64,000 bases of DNA from Opeltia flavorubescens (GCA_000442125.1 KE546967.1:1364001-1428000), one strand, 5' to 3'. Counted from the stretch's first letter, positions 34,021-46,690 are shown. The notes: a model not told the origin generated them from the letters alone. A program made the numbers and translations.

Positions 34021-35113
34021 TCACGTAGCACCAACGGGGCGCATATCCCAAACCATGCGATAGCTAGACCTTATCTGGGGGAAAGGGGAGAAGATCGTCA
34101 CTCTGGGCATCCTCGGCCCCAGTTCTTTTGCGCGATCGATAAGAAGCCATGCAGTGCCCAGTCCGTTCGGAGTTCCCAGGAGTGCCTGGCCCTCCTCCTG
34201 ATCAAGCCCAAAAGTCAACCCAGGCCATCTGACAAGTGTCTTTGCCGGTCCGTTGTTGAATACCTGCTTCATGATGCCGGTCGTATCTTTGTTGGTGACG
34301 GCATCGTGACACAGGTAGCGAAGGTCGTGGGGGGTTTTAGAAACGGTGTTCCACACCGCCCACATCACGTCGGAGAAACGATTGAGCGGCGGTATGCGCC
34401 TCTGGATTTCTTCCTCTGAGATATCACCATCTCGGAGGTCGAGGAGGTGACCCTTTGGACTTTCCATGTCAATTACGAGGATGGTGGAGAATGAAGGAAC
34501 GTATACGATATTGTAAAAGCCTCCAGCAATCTCGTCCTCCTATTTCAAATCTGTCAGCGGAGCCCGTGCTGTTTGAAATTGGAATGTGACTTGCATCTAG
34601 CTGCTCTCCTTTGGAGTTCTTGTACGGTCTATCTAAGCTTAGCTCGATCCGAAGGAGTTCGGAATTATCGGGCAGCCTTCCCTCGAAATGTTGCTTGAAG
34701 AAGTCATTCCATGTGAAATCGAGCCCTCCAAAGTAATCTTCCCTGTCCCAAGCGTCACCAATGGAGGATATATTAATGGGACTGGTAGTTTGCTTCGAGT
34801 AAGCAGCTTTGACCATGCTATATAATTTTTCTCCTTTACACCTAGCAGTCTCGTAGTCCAGGGGCGGAATTCCCGCACGAGGCAGCAAATGAAGAGATGG
34901 AGACTTGTGTGTATGGTCATAGCGGCCAAACGGGAGAGTGACGGTGCTGGTTGACGAGTGATTGAAATCCAAAGCATTTGCCTCATCAGAAGGCTCACGA
35001 TGGTAGACAAGATCTTTAGCAGTATCAAACTTTAGATTGGAAATTAACAGCAGAGCTGCAAATAGAAGAATTAAGCTTGCTTCTAAGCTTCGAAGAGTGA
35101 AGAGAGTATACAT
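34021..35113 (-). CDS. Membrane-anchored protein of unknown function
   Basis: Exons (minus): 35113-34595 and 34539-34021 give 345 residues. Residues about 9-28 (SLEASLILLFAALLLISNL) form a signal anchor; the rest is predicted outside the cytosol. The best join is a 55-base GC-AG intron with donor GCAAGT, giving QLD-EDEIAGGFYNIVYVP; no GT donor in the region restores the frame. The second half contains SFSTILVIDMESPKG, IPPLNRFSDVMWAVW and LLGTPNGLGTAWLLIDRAKELG, a pattern I associate with lineage-expanded uncharacterised proteins of filamentous ascomycetes, without a known activity. If the GC-AG join is wrong, the alternative is a gene broken by a frameshift at this point. Confidence 0.68.
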
Positions 35114-36098
35114 CTCAAGTGCTCCTATGGCGACAACAGTCGATCACTGACTCTTGTACCCACTAACACAGATAAGTTATTGATCAATTTCACGTAGTCT
35201 GGGATTTCTAAAGCCAAGGGAGAAATTAGATAGTGATGACTGAAAAGATGTTCTACACCCTTGGCTTCGCCAGTGTTTGAAGCAAATCGGAGAATATTCC
35301 GAGCACAGATTGTGCGAAAACTTCAGTCTGGCCATTTTACCTCAACTTCAAGCGAATTATGAATAGAATAGGGCAGAGCGAGATTGATACCGACGTTGAG
35401 ACTTCTTAGTTCACACTCAAAGGACTTGCATTCCAATGATCATTCATTAGTTGAACAGACTTTCATTTGGTACATGAACAAGAAAGTTGAGAAGAGTGGA
35501 ATATTCTACAGCATGGCAATTCCAGATGAAAGGGTAAAAAGAGGAAGGACTCTCAAGTCTATTGCTTAGATCTATGTTGGTTGTGGTTCCGCACAGCCTG
35601 ACAACTCAGTTCTAGAAGTGACCAGACCGGTTGGATTAATCGAGTCTCTGTTATTCTCGGTACTTCTGACCGTAGATAAGCGACAGATATATGTCTTAGC
35701 AATTAGGATCAAAGATTTCCATCAATAATGTCGGAAGTGTGTATAAGCAATAATAGTAGCTATCCAGGGATAGGGTCTTCCTTTGCTCCGCCCGTTCCGT
35801 TTGCCAAGGTGCCAAGACATGGTCAATGTCAAAAGAGGCATTACGATTACCCCATAATTACAACATAGTTTCCATTCTGTTGCTGCGTGACAAGAAAATT
35901 CTTTAGCAATCCCAGGGGTAGAATGATGAGCTGGTCTTATGATGCCGCTGAGAACGGAGGAGGTTCCGTTACCTGCATGGGTGCAGTTGCCGGCGCATAT
36001 AACATGTCGTCCTCTCGGTGTATCGACTCAACAAGTTCAAGTCTTCCAACTCAAGCATCGTTGTGCTACGCAAAAAGTAACAATCTGTCACCGAAGAC
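35114..36098. other. Divergent intergenic region
   Basis: About 985 bases between the unknown membrane-anchored gene (minus) and the F-box-like gene (plus). Only short frames without motifs are present (for example 35384-35569). It presumably holds both promoters. Confidence 0.5.
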
Positions 36099-37636
36099 AT
36101 GGGAGCCACAATCCTTGCTCTGCCATACGAGCTTTTGTCATCGATACTTGAAGCAGCTGCTTCATCCAACGCCCGAAACAGTCTTAACTACACCTACGGT
36201 GTTGAAACATATTCCAATGGCAAGAGCCAGCTTATTCTTCGCGGCCAAGTAGCACCTGATGCACTACGGTGGCTTACAACGGACGCCATCAGACAAGTCA
36301 ATCGGCAATGGCACGATTGGGCAATCCAGTATTCTCTACGAGATCTTTACATTAGGCGATGGCGTGGAAGTGAAAGGTATGTTCCTTACTCTTTCGAGCT
36401 TGCTCAATGCAATGACAAAACTGTTCTTGAGATACTGATACATATCAGGTGGATTCAATCACGAGGTCTTGACCGCGTTAATACCCATCCCTCGAAAGAC
36501 GTGGTATATCGTGACCCGTACTGTTCGTTGAAGAAAACTGTCGACCTCTTTACCGATTACCCGGCCCTGGCCTCCTCGGTGCGAAGGATATTCTTTGACG
36601 GCTTTCACGGCGTGGAAACATGCTCAATGATCTTTCAGATACTCCAACACTGTGACCAGCTGGATACCGTATCACTTCCTTGGACCATGTTGCGGTACGC
36701 TGGTGAGGAAGATTGGTCATATTTCCTGCGTAGGAGAGAGAATGGAACCGCTCTTTCGTCTCTCGAACTGCTTGCTGTGGATCTTAAACGGTCACAAACT
36801 ACAGACTTTGCGAGGCGGTTGGACACGAGGCCTTTACATTCTTCCAATGTCGACTTTAGCCAATTGAAGAGAATCAAACTCTCTGGTACTTCAAATCTCA
36901 TGCCTATCAATGACGATGACCTCGCCATCATATCTCGGACAGCTCGACTACAGGAATTACATATTACGGGTACTACAGCCATTACCACCAAAGGCCTGGT
37001 GGCCTTGACTCGCACCTCTAGAAATTCATTAAAGGTGATTGAGCATTCTCCACTCTCGGATGATGGATTCCAGCATCCCAATGCCGACTCGGCCGGAGAT
37101 GGCCGCCATCTATGCGAGGAGGTCGTCAATTGCCCTCATTTGAGCAGTCTAGCAATCTCTTTGCCAACCCTTTGCCGCGATCTATTCTCTAATACATCTG
37201 TGGAATGGACTGGAGACGTTCAGATCAGAGCCGCTGGCATTTGTGGCCTCGGCAGTCTGGCAAAGAGCGCTGACGCCCAGCATGCCTTTTTCAATATCCT
37301 ATCTCAGATCCGATCATTGATCCAAGTTCAGAAAGAGAAGGGCAACAATCTCAACATCGAGATCTTCATCAGTAAGTCTTTCTTCATTCGATCACATTGA
37401 CCCATTCTTACCAATCATTAGATCATCTTATTTTCGAGCCGGCAAAGAATCTTGTCCATGCCGACCTTTCGATTGGTGAAATTCTTTCTGCGGGATTATG
37501 GCCGTTTCGGCAAGAGCCCTCGAGCAAAGGGCCTTATGGCCAGACCGGCCAGTATGGTAAAGACGAGCAGGCTTATTCCTGCATATCTGAAGATGAGTTC
37601 GTCGAAGGTCTCCAGAAAGGTTATATTACTTTCTGA
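36099..37636 (+). CDS. F-box-like protein with degenerate leucine-rich repeats
   Basis: Exons 36099..37371 and 37422..37636, over a 50-base intron, give 495 residues. The N-terminus has an F-box-like start (ILALPYELLSSILEAAA) followed after an insert by the helix AIRQVNRQWHDWAIQYSLRDLYIRRW, the usual F-box closing segment. The middle holds irregular LRR-like units (LDTVSLPW, LKRIKLSG, LQELHITGTTAITTKGLVALTR, HLSSLAISLP). Such proteins usually bring substrates to SCF ubiquitin ligases through Skp1; the substrate is unknown. The F-box is weak, so confidence in that assignment is moderate. The C-terminal exon is not similar to anything I recognise. Confidence 0.7.
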
Positions 37637-37852
37637 GCAAGGGTTTCTGGCCTTTTACCGAGACATCAGAATACCCCGAAGTTCGTTCTGACCAAGATAT
37701 TTTTTCGAGAAGCAGTAACTTTCCTAGGACCTGGGGAACGGATGCGGCTTCCTCTTACAGTCTAGTTCATCCACTCAACGACATCAGTCATTCGAATCTT
37801 CAATAATTCCTCTCACCACCACAATTCCCCTCCTTTTACTCCATTTGCCGCC

Positions 37853-39070
37853 ATGGCCTCACCACCGTCGCCTTCCCGCGCCTATCACCATCCTTCCCCT
37901 CTCTCCACCCTCGTCCCCCACCTTCTACCCCTTCTCCCAAACTCCCTCCCACTTCTCCGACGCATCCAATTCCCGTCCGACACCTCCCCTGAAGCTCATG
38001 TTTTTGCTACATTCCCGCCCTCAACTCCACCCCCTTCAGCCACACCATCCACAACGTCAGAGTTACAAGATCCGCCCTCGCCTATATTCTCCTTTGCTGC
38101 AACATGGGCCGACCGTTCCCGCTTTCCAGAAACCGAATGCTGGATCTTCTCTACTTACGAGCTCCTCCCCCGACACAAAAATTACTCTCCCTTCCCAACA
38201 ATAGCAAATTCCACACCAGCACCGAAGATAGACTATACAACCTGCAGCCAACCCGCAGCCAAAAAAGCGCGCCTCCAACTCCTCGCTATTCTCAATGCCG
38301 TCGCTTCTCTCCCTCCGTTGGCTAAAGAATCTGATAACGGGAGCATCTCGAACTCAAATATCCTAGTCATCGGCACGCTACACCATGCACTCGTCCCGCT
38401 GCTCACGTCACCGGACGACAAATTCCCTGAGCAGAGAGTCCTTAGCCGTTCTTCCTCATCGTCGTCATCCACTCAATTCTCCCCAACGAGTGATGGTGTG
38501 CTTTCCGGGATCGGGGAACCGACGTGGAAGTGGTTGATCCCGCCTTCTTTTTCCTCGTCCTCGCCTGCAGCGGCGCTTCCTAAGGGATACACATCCTCCA
38601 CGCTCCGAAAGGAGGATCTGAAACTATGCATGTCCCGTACTTCGATCCCGAGATCTGAGAATACTTTGGTGGTGCTGAAGGATTCGTGCGTGCGCTTTCG
38701 CTCAGATGATGAAGAAGATGCAAAGCCTATAGCGTGGGCTTTCCTAGGCGTCGACGGCTCTCTCAATTCGCTACACGTGGAACCGGAACATCGAGGGAAG
38801 GGATTAGCGAGGTCCGTGGTTGGGGAGTTGATAAGAAGGGGTGTGGGTGGGAAGGGAGGGACGGATGGGGAGCAGGAAGAGGAAGCGGAAGAGAAAGGCT
38901 GGATAAGCAGTGACGTATACTGGGATAATGAAGGGGGCCATGGCGTTGCTAAGGGTTTAGGAGGGAAGGAAGGATGGGCGAATAGATGGGTGGGCTGTGA
39001 TTTGAGGAGGGTGAGGGAGGTTTGGGGGAGGGAGTTGGCCGAGGTGACGGAGGATCGGGGAGGGGGATAA
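37853..39070 (+). CDS. GNAT-family N-acetyltransferase (FR47/glycine N-acyltransferase-like)
   Basis: Single exon, 405 residues. The acetyl-CoA binding motif A is clear near residue 305: LNSLHVEPEHRGKGLARSVVGELIRRG, with the RGKGLA pyrophosphate loop; a preceding strand AWAFLGVDG and a following DVYWDNEGG...AKGLGGKEGW complete the fold. The N-terminal part (LVPHLLPLLPNSLPLLRRIQF, then a WIFSTYE segment) resembles fungal FR47-like members. Ser/Pro-rich inserts, including a run of serine codons near 38450, and a Gly/Glu-rich insert inside the GNAT core make it longer than usual. The substrate is unknown. It converges on the Sel1-repeat gene. Confidence 0.78.
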   Translation: MASPPSPSRAYHHPSPLSTLVPHLLPLLPNSLPLLRRIQFPSDTSPEAHVFATFPPSTPPPSATPSTTSELQDPPSPIFSFAATWADRSRFPETECWIFSTYELLPRHKNYSPFPTIANSTPAPKIDYTTCSQPAAKKARLQLLAILNAVASLPPLAKESDNGSISNSNILVIGTLHHALVPLLTSPDDKFPEQRVLSRSSSSSSSTQFSPTSDGVLSGIGEPTWKWLIPPSFSSSSPAAALPKGYTSSTLRKEDLKLCMSRTSIPRSENTLVVLKDSCVRFRSDDEEDAKPIAWAFLGVDGSLNSLHVEPEHRGKGLARSVVGELIRRGVGGKGGTDGEQEEEAEEKGWISSDVYWDNEGGHGVAKGLGGKEGWANRWVGCDLRRVREVWGRELAEVTEDRGGG

Positions 39071-39416
39071 ACGTTATGTATATAGTTTAAAATGCCAAAA
39101 TCTACTCGAGGTAGATGTCAAAAGGTTCAGTCACGATACAGCTGCACGGAGCTTACTTTGCGGATCATAGAGAAGTAATGACTGGTAGGAACGGGAACTG
39201 AAAGACGGCAAGTAAAAGGGTCATTTCATTAAATTCCCTACTCAGACGCTCGGCGCCAATTTCTCCTCCTCCTCTTCAATGCACCAAGTGAAATGAATGG
39301 TGACCTTGCAACCCCGCTTAAACAACTACAAAAATGGTATAAGTAAGCAGCTTTTCTAGCAAAAAACCCCAAAAACCAGACTCCAAAGGTATGGCCGTAA
39401 GGACAAATTAATTCCG
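39071..39416. other. Convergent intergenic region
   Basis: 346 bases between two converging genes, holding their 3' flanks. A short A-run lies near 39360. No gene was seen. Confidence 0.6.
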
Positions 39417-41744
39417 TTATCGATGGCTCACAGACTTCTTCCGCCCGAATATCGTCCTCGTCCTCGATTTATCCCTCGGTTTTTTCTCCGGCGTCGTCTG
39501 TTTCGCTACACCTCGAACTTTTCGATCGCTTCCGTCGTCTGCGTATTTGGGTTTGTAGATCCTACGAAAGTGATCTTAGCATAGTTCCGCCAGTAAAAAG
39601 GCATTAATAATGATGGCAGAGACTCACCAGCTGTTCCCAACCATACTCATCCCCTTCGCCTCAGCCATCCGGTACCACTTGGCCGCCTTCATTAAATCCT
39701 TCTTACACCCCGTCCCCTGCGCGTAACAAAACCCTGCCTCGGCCATGGCATCCGCATCACCCCAGTTGCCTGCAATCTCGAAGCATCGCAACGCCAAGGC
39801 CTTATCCTGCTCGATTCCCCAACCGTTCATATGGCTGACGCCAAGCTCGTAGATGCTCAGCGCGAATTGCGCTCTCCGTGCCTTTTGCTGCTGAATGTCC
39901 AACGCTTTGCCTTCCTTCTGATGGTCTTCGTCGTCTGCGATTTCCAAGCTCGCGCAGTCGGCTGCTCGGCGGAGCCATTGAACTCCTTCCTGCGGGTTCG
40001 GTCGCATACCCCATCCGTGTCGGCAGGCGAGAGCGTAGAGTAGCATGGCTGTGGGGAGGTTGGCTTTGGCGGCGATGCGCAGATGATAGGTAGACTCTTT
40101 CAGGTTCCCCTGTTCGTGAGAAGCGATGCCTTTTGCCAGGTGGTCCTCTGCTGTTAATTCTAAGGGAGGGTTCGTAGTTTGATTCGGACGCGTCTTGATC
40201 GTGCTGCCGGATCGCATTGAAGCGGATGAGCTGGATTGAGTGTCGTCCGATACTGGCACTGGAGGCGGTCGGTTGGGTCCCAACCTGCTCTTCTCGAGGG
40301 AGGGACGTGGTGACGAGCGGGAGATCTCGAAACTTGATTTGGGAAGCTGTGGCGGGGTAGCGGGAGATGAGAAGGACCTTTCATCCGGTGGTGTGACGGG
40401 AGCTACATTGCTTGGAAAGGTTGGTTGTTCCCATTCAAAATGCGGCATGTTCTGATTTGCAAGAACCTTGGAGTTTCGCTGCAATATCCGCCCCCGGGGT
40501 AAAGAGAATTTAGTGTAGATGTACGAAGGCGCTGGCGCATCCGGGTGATCTTTCGTATCGGAGTGCTGCTCATGCTCCATACTTGCGGGTGTTTGAACTT
40601 GAGTATCGACTAGAATAAAGTTCTGGCTATCTGAAGAAGGGTGGCGAGAATGGTGGTCAAAGGAGGGCCGACTGTCGAAAGATGGCTGTCGCGATGCTGA
40701 TTCCATCGATGGTCGGCCGCTTCCTCTGCTAAGCGGACGTGAAAAGTTTAGTGCAGGACGCGCAAGGCGGGTGCCCCCGATCGAGTATTCTGAATTCAAG
40801 GAGGGCGAGCGAGCATGAGCTTGAGAGACGGAGAAGTACGGCGAATGGGGAGCTGATATACCACTGCTGGATGACTGCTTTCGATGTTGTGAAAATGAAG
40901 ATCCGCCAGTAGAAGCACTCAGGTCATCATCAGAGCTGTCCATCGGGACAGATCTAATACTTGCGGCGTGTCGAATGTTGGGCGACCTAGGAGGAGCTAA
41001 CGCATTGGGATTCTGACTGTTGGACGATATGGACTCGACGGATAGTCCTCTTTGTTGCGACTCAGTCCTTCGGTGGGCGAGATCAAAGCTTGGCCGAGCT
41101 GTGACTTGCGGCGAGTGGGGTCTTGCTTGCTGCCTTGCTATCGGTGAACTTGGGCGGCCGAGCATACCAGTACGAGCAGACCTTGTAGGCTCTGGTGAAG
41201 TGACACGTGGTGCCATGAAATAGTCATTCGCTGATTGGGGATGAGAAGAGGCCGGAGTTCGGACGTCCTCCTCGTGGGGCGAGCTGTGCTCATCGTCCTT
41301 CTGTGCCGTAAAGTCATCCTCATCTTCTTCTTCAGTTGCAATGCCACTCATACGAGGGTAGTAGGACTTTGGGCGGAAGGAAGGCTTCTCAACATCGGGC
41401 GTATTGCCGTTGGCAGGGGGTGAAGCATCATGAAAAGCTCTTGGGCTGGCCAGAGTAACACCGTTCTGTGTTTCTGCAGATCTTGATCTGTAGTAGTTTT
41501 GGCCAGGTTTAACCAAGGAATCGGCAACGGTCAAGGGCGGTAGGCGACTGACGCGGCGACCGTTTCTTTTGCTATCGTCCAGCTTTTTCGCAAGCATGCG
41601 GCTTTGAGCGGCGAAAGCGTCCAAGGGTGACATTGAAGGTGGGATATCGCCATCGAGATGAGCGACTCGAGGAGAGATCATGCCGGATTTCATGGTATCG
41701 TTGGATTTTGACCTGAGGTCAATGAAAGTAGGTCGTGTAGCCAT
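39417..41744 (-). CDS. nif1: Sel1-repeat protein, Nif1-like cell-cycle regulator
   Basis: Exons (minus): 41744-39628 and 39561-39417, over a 66-base intron, give 753 residues. The first ~530 residues are disordered, Ser/Pro-rich, with many SP and RPS motifs (likely kinase targets). From about residue 545 come Sel1-type helical repeats: LAKGIASHEQGNLKESTYHLRIAA, AMLLYALACRHGWGMRPNPQEGVQWLRRAA, LSIYELGVSHMNGWGIEQDKALALRCFEIA and AMAEAGFCYAQGTGCKKDLMKAAKWYRMA. The motif AEAKGMSMVGNSWIYK, completed across the intron, and the basic tail match fungal proteins annotated as cell-cycle inhibitor Nif1; in fission yeast Nif1 binds the mitotic kinase Nim1/Cdr1. The role here is transferred from that similarity. 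Confidence 0.8.
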
Positions 41745-42785
41745 GGTTGCACGTAAGCCGTGGACAGCTGGAAATACGGCTGGGATAGTATTAGGTATTT
41801 GATTAGAGCATTGAGTGGGTTGCGAGTGTCGTTAAAGATCCAAAGAAGGATGGAGATAGCTCTGTAGGCACGGAGTGGGATGATTATGTAGTGGTATCGC
41901 GGAGTCGTTGAAGTGTCTAGCCGTAAGGGAGCAGATTTGTAGGTAGGTTAAAGGATTGAGTCAACCTCAATTAAGCCGGTTGTATAACGGTAAGCGTGTG
42001 GGGTTTCGAGGTGTCGTGGAAGTGAGTATAATAATCTCTCTTCAAGCGCAGGAAGCAGGGTCTGGTGTCTTCACATTTGAGGCCACGTGAGATGGGCTGC
42101 GTTTCTGGCACCGGCTAATGGTGAGAGTAATAGGATATCTCTCCGTAGAATCGAAGCCTTGCGGAGGAATGGCGAATCTAGATGAGAAGCAGGGTGAAGG
42201 TGAGGATGAGATTGGTCGAGTCCAAGGAGTGTAGAAGATTACTCTGCGATCTCCCCAGATTGTAAGATTGAGCTCTGAAACGGTTGCGCCCAGTCAGATG
42301 TCGGAACGAAGCCGCAATTTCCTTCCCTCAACTCCAAGACGCCACCTGCTCATCGACCCGAAGCTATGCAAAGCGCCCTCTCATCGTGAAAAGTTGCCTG
42401 ACCAATACTCGCATCACTCTGATTCGACCTCACAGTGAACCCTTGCTGGTCTCGAGCTCTCATCTACACAGTTGATTGGCTGCTAGAATTACGACTCGAG
42501 TTATTATTTTGAAGGCGTATTTTTCAGATCAAAATGCTGGCAATAATTCTTGGTATTAATGCATGTCGTTCGTGAATTAATCTGCTAAGTGAATTGAGGA
42601 CATTTACAATAACGATATGTACGACATCTCCTAAATATGATACGGAATCGTAGGTCACCCACCATTTGAAAACAAATCTTCGACCCTCTCCATTGTACAT
42701 CAGATAGGAATTATCCACATATACCAAAACCACATTATGTACTGTATTCTTCACCAAGTCTGTCCATTCAAGTCAACAGCAACAT
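41745..42785. other. Intergenic
   Basis: 1.04 kb between the start of the Sel1-repeat gene and the end of the sulfate permease gene, both on the minus strand. It holds the promoter and probably a long 5' leader of the Sel1 gene. No gene was recognised. Confidence 0.5.
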
Positions 42786-45501
42786 CTAGACTGTCTTTGT
42801 CCCCACCCCCTGAGGCTCCGTGTCCCCTCTCCGCTCAGCATTTGCAATCGCGCTCTGGAGCGCGCTCGTCAAATCCACATGGAACAATGGTCGGTTAAGC
42901 CCGTGTACCACTGCCACCTTCGCTCCTATTCCGCTGGCGTATGCTTTGCTGGCTGCGATGTTCTGCGCAAAGTCACTCGTATCCGATGACGCCGCATCGT
43001 CTCGGGCAATCGCTTCACCCTTGCTTATACTTTTGCTTTCCCGCTCTTCCGTGCGTTGCCTCTTCAACTCTCGCTCGTTCTCTCGGTATTCTGCTGCTGC
43101 TGCCGCGCTGGTGTTACCTCCGATTTCCGCAACGCTGAAGATTGGTTTCCAGCGCTTGACCATGTCGCCCTCGCCTCTGGGCGTAGGGTAACCGAATCCA
43201 GCAGAGGCAAGTGCACGTTTCGTCCATCGGTTGTTGATGCATGCCAAGTGCCAGTCCACCTTATCAGGCGCTGCGTAACGATCGAGCTGGTTGCGGACAT
43301 CGATCATGTGTTGCACTGAAGTAATGTCCACGTTGTTGACAGAATTGAAATCTAGGATGATGGCTTTTAGCGTAGGTCGATCCGAATGGTCTTCCTCCGC
43401 GTGGCCACGGCGAGGTCCAGGGTCATTCCATGGTCGGTCCTGATGCCTCATTAGTATTGGAACATCAGTTGTGCTATTCGAACCCGAGACACGTACCCCA
43501 AGTTTAGCCCATGAATTCGGATTTGTCCGGCGCGTCTGCTGGAAAATGGTGTGGACAAGGTGATCAAGATAGTGGTTTGCATTCGGATAGTTGTAACCTT
43601 CGGAGAATCGATAGATGAAGATTCCTGGGTAAGGTGACTCAGGTTGGATATCGGGATTGGAGCCATCGCCATTATCCAAAGGCAGGAAGATGTTCCTCGT
43701 TGACCTCTCTGGGTCTCGTGATTCTAAACCTCCGTCCGAGTACTTACTCTCTCCGCCTGCAACATGATCACCCACCACGGAATGTACCTTGACTTTACCC
43801 AAAAACCGACCACGAGCATAGAGCACGCGGAATAATAACATCCCAGCGGAGACGGCGATAGTCACATAAATGCCGTTCTCGATACTGCTGAAGACAGTGA
43901 CGATTACTCCGGCAAAGAAAATAACAACTTCCAGCGGAGAAACGCGCCAGAACTGGTACACGGTGTTGGGTGCAGTGATGAGATCTCCGACTGCGTGGAT
44001 GATGACTGCCGACAAAGACGCATTTGGGATGTAGAAGAAAACGGCTTTCAGGGCGTAAATGGCGAGCAGGACGACCAAGGCAGTAATTACGCCAGCAAAA
44101 GGCGTTCTTACTCCAGCTTTGGACTTGATAGCCGTTCGAGAGAATGACCCGGTAGCTGGATATGCTCCGAGGAACGGACCCAGGAGATTCGTTACACCAA
44201 TAGCGACCATCTCTTGGGATGGATCGATGGTATAGTTATTCACTCGACCAAACGATTTAGCAATAGCGATATGTTCAATCAGCAAGACAATGACCGAAGC
44301 AGGGAGCTTGTCGCTAAAAAGTTCGATGATGCTTTTATTCACAGTCGGAACGGCAGCGTGTTTGAATCCTGAGCAAAATTAGTCGCGAGAAAGTGGTAAA
44401 GGTATTGGCTATCTTACCGCGAGGGACATCGCCCAATATCTTAAAACGTTGTTGCTTCTTCCCTCGATGATGCATGTTGACGAGCCAGCTGATCATGGTG
44501 AACAGGAGAATGACGAAAGCTGTTCGCAAAGTAGAAAGGAAGAAGAACATCTTGCTACGGTGAGGCATCCTGCGGGCCATCACCCCACAACCGTATCGGA
44601 TAAGATAAAGCATGACCAGGGCACCGAGACCCATGGCGGCGTCGCGTTTCGACCGGCCTAGATGTTTTAGAATGTTGATGACAACCTTGTACGTTGTTTC
44701 TCGGGCGTCAAAACCAGTGATGCCCATCAGGGAAGGTACTTGGCCAACGGCGATATTGATAGCAGATCCAGTCATGAAAGCGGAGATGGCAGCCAAAGAG
44801 ATAAAATCGACGATACGGCCAAGTCGAATGAGACCGATGAAGCATATGATTGCACCAGCGATGATTGCCAGAGCTGACGCCACAACGTGGCCTGGAATAT
44901 CGGGGCGGTCTTTTTCAGCTGCCTTGACAATTTCTCCGACGAGTTTAGACATCACAGCCACAGGCTAAAGGGTATCAGAATGGCGAAATGCGCGGATGTG
45001 AAAGAAAAACCTACTCCAATAGTGATATCCTTTGAGGTCGCAAAAAACCAGTATATCAGCACACCCATGAAAGATGAATAAAGACCATATTCTACAGGCA
45101 GCTCAGCCAGCTTAGCATAGGCCATTGACTGAGGAACGACGACAGCGCCGACAGTGATGCCTGTGAAATTGTGAGTGTTGTCGCCCTTTAATCAATCGCA
45201 GGGGTCAATTACCAGCGATGAGATCTCCAGCGAGCCAAGTAACATTGTAGCGATCAATCCAATGTATGAATGGAAACAAGCTGTATGCCCAACGAAGAAG
45301 ATCTCGTCCGTTTGGAAAGACTTCTTGAATCCATTCCCATGAGGTCGGCTCTCTTTCAACAAAGGAATCGGCGCTGGAGACTGAAAAGACAGACTCTCCT
45401 CTGCTGATATCCTCGGCGTCTTGCGGGTGCCGATAATCAATCTTGATACCGAGCACCTTTGCGAGCCCATGGCCAACCTTCGTAAAGGTATCTGAAGACA
45501 T
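42786..45501 (-). CDS. Sulfate permease (SulP/SLC26 family with STAS domain)
   Basis: Plasma-membrane sulfate uptake. Exons (minus): 45501-45213, 45160-45015, 44964-44418, 44368-43497 and 43439-42786 give 835 residues. A cytosolic N-terminus leads into the SulP transporter with its signature GITVGAVVVPQSMAYAKLAELPVEYGLYSSF, assembled across two introns, then about ten to twelve membrane helices. A STAS domain follows from about residue 560, with ILDFNSVNNVDITSVQHMIDVRNQLDRY and HLACINNRWTKRALASAGFG. A long Ala- and charge-rich insert lies near the end. The 57-base intron inside the STAS domain is stopless and a multiple of three, with a textbook TACTAAT branch site, so naive translation keeps 19 extra residues. 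Sulfate permeases are normally induced by sulfur starvation through a Cys3/MetR bZIP; I found no perfect site. Confidence 0.93.
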
Positions 45502-46690
45502 TTTGAATATTCGATTCCCAGATCACCGAGGTATATGGCCCGAGAGGAATGGGAGGTGAAAGAGCACAAAATGAAAGGGCAGTAGATGCTGCTATAAGTC
45601 TGATATGTCTTTCGGGGGGATAGCGTTCCCGTCGTACGAATGACCACAGTAGAAGGGTCAAGATAGGCCGATGTGTATAGTCGCGCAGACTGCAGTAGCG
45701 GTTCGCCTCTGCACACGGATGCACGCAGTCCTTCTGCAGTAAGATCGCGATCTAGACGCCTCGTGGGACCAAAAGGACAGAGCCAGAAGCACGCAATACC
45801 AGCCAGTCGGGACCAAAAGCCAATGCACTTCCAAGCTGAAAAGGGTGTGGTACTAAATCATTCGGAATTACATGAAAGGGCGGAAAAGCCAGGCAAAAGC
45901 CATGGGGAAAGGTGGGATGCAGCGGAGATGCAGTTGCTGACGATCGACGAATTCGGAGGATCTTACAAAAGTTCAAAAAGACAGAGCAAGATTTCTCGGC
46001 CTAGGCCGTACTAGAGCTTCCATGGCCATGACAACACGGCTGGTGATAGGCAGAGCTCTTTCAATTCTCTATCGTCGTTGGATGTTGACATGGAAATTGG
46101 AAGTGTCAGGTATGGCGTGATCGATTGCCCGCCCCCCTGTATTCCATATGAGTAAGAGTAGTCCCGACGCCATCAAGACGATCTCATGGATCCTTGCTCT
46201 TTCGCGTCCTCTTGCTGTCACACTGTTCAACAAACCCAAGTTGGACAGATCGCCAACGTGGGCGTTATAATGCTTTCCAATTGTCTCGGTTGTCGTCCCG
46301 CCCTCTGTCTAGAACTAGCAATACCAGCACGCGGGATAACCCGAAGATGATCCGAAAGATTAGATCAAATTAGCTGGGATGGCGACATGGTATTGACTTC
46401 ACTTATTACGGGAACTTAGGAAATCGAGTTCAGCATGGTCATTACTGTATCTTACGTTTTCTTCCACCAAGCTATCTTTTAACTTGCGAGGTCTTGATCA
46501 TCATACAGATTCCCTACATAAAGTACATGTCTTATATTTGGACCGTGTGACACCAACCCGATCTTCCCCGTAACACCCTCACGCACCAAGTACATGCCAC
46601 CAGTCTTGATAACGCCAAGCCTGGCCGTGTCTTATCCCCCCAAACTCCTGTTTAGGCGCCAACATCGAGGCACTAGTAGAATGGTGCAGA
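45502..46690. other. Intergenic, sulfate permease promoter
   Basis: 1.19 kb between the sulfate permease start and the SNT2 stop, both minus strand. A 113-codon charged frame at 45673-46014 lies in the promoter and has no motif. A 9-of-10 match to the Cys3 site is discussed among rejected items. Confidence 0.5.

Noticed and set aside
33874-34419. 181-codon open frame on the + strand over the pyrimidine tract
   Set aside because: Low-complexity start and antisense overlap with the conserved unknown membrane-anchored gene.
38473-38766. Open frame antisense to the GNAT gene, rich in Ser/Arg
   Set aside because: Shadow of the Ser-rich insert; no start context or motif.
45673-46014. 113-codon charged open frame upstream of the sulfate permease
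   Set aside because: Polar low-information sequence with no recognisable domain; more likely promoter sequence open by chance.
46112-46121. Possible Cys3/MetR site (ATGGCGTGAT) in the sulfate permease promoter
   Set aside because: Matches only 9 of 10 positions of ATGRYRYCAT and misses a core base; one mismatched site in 1.2 kb is expected by chance.
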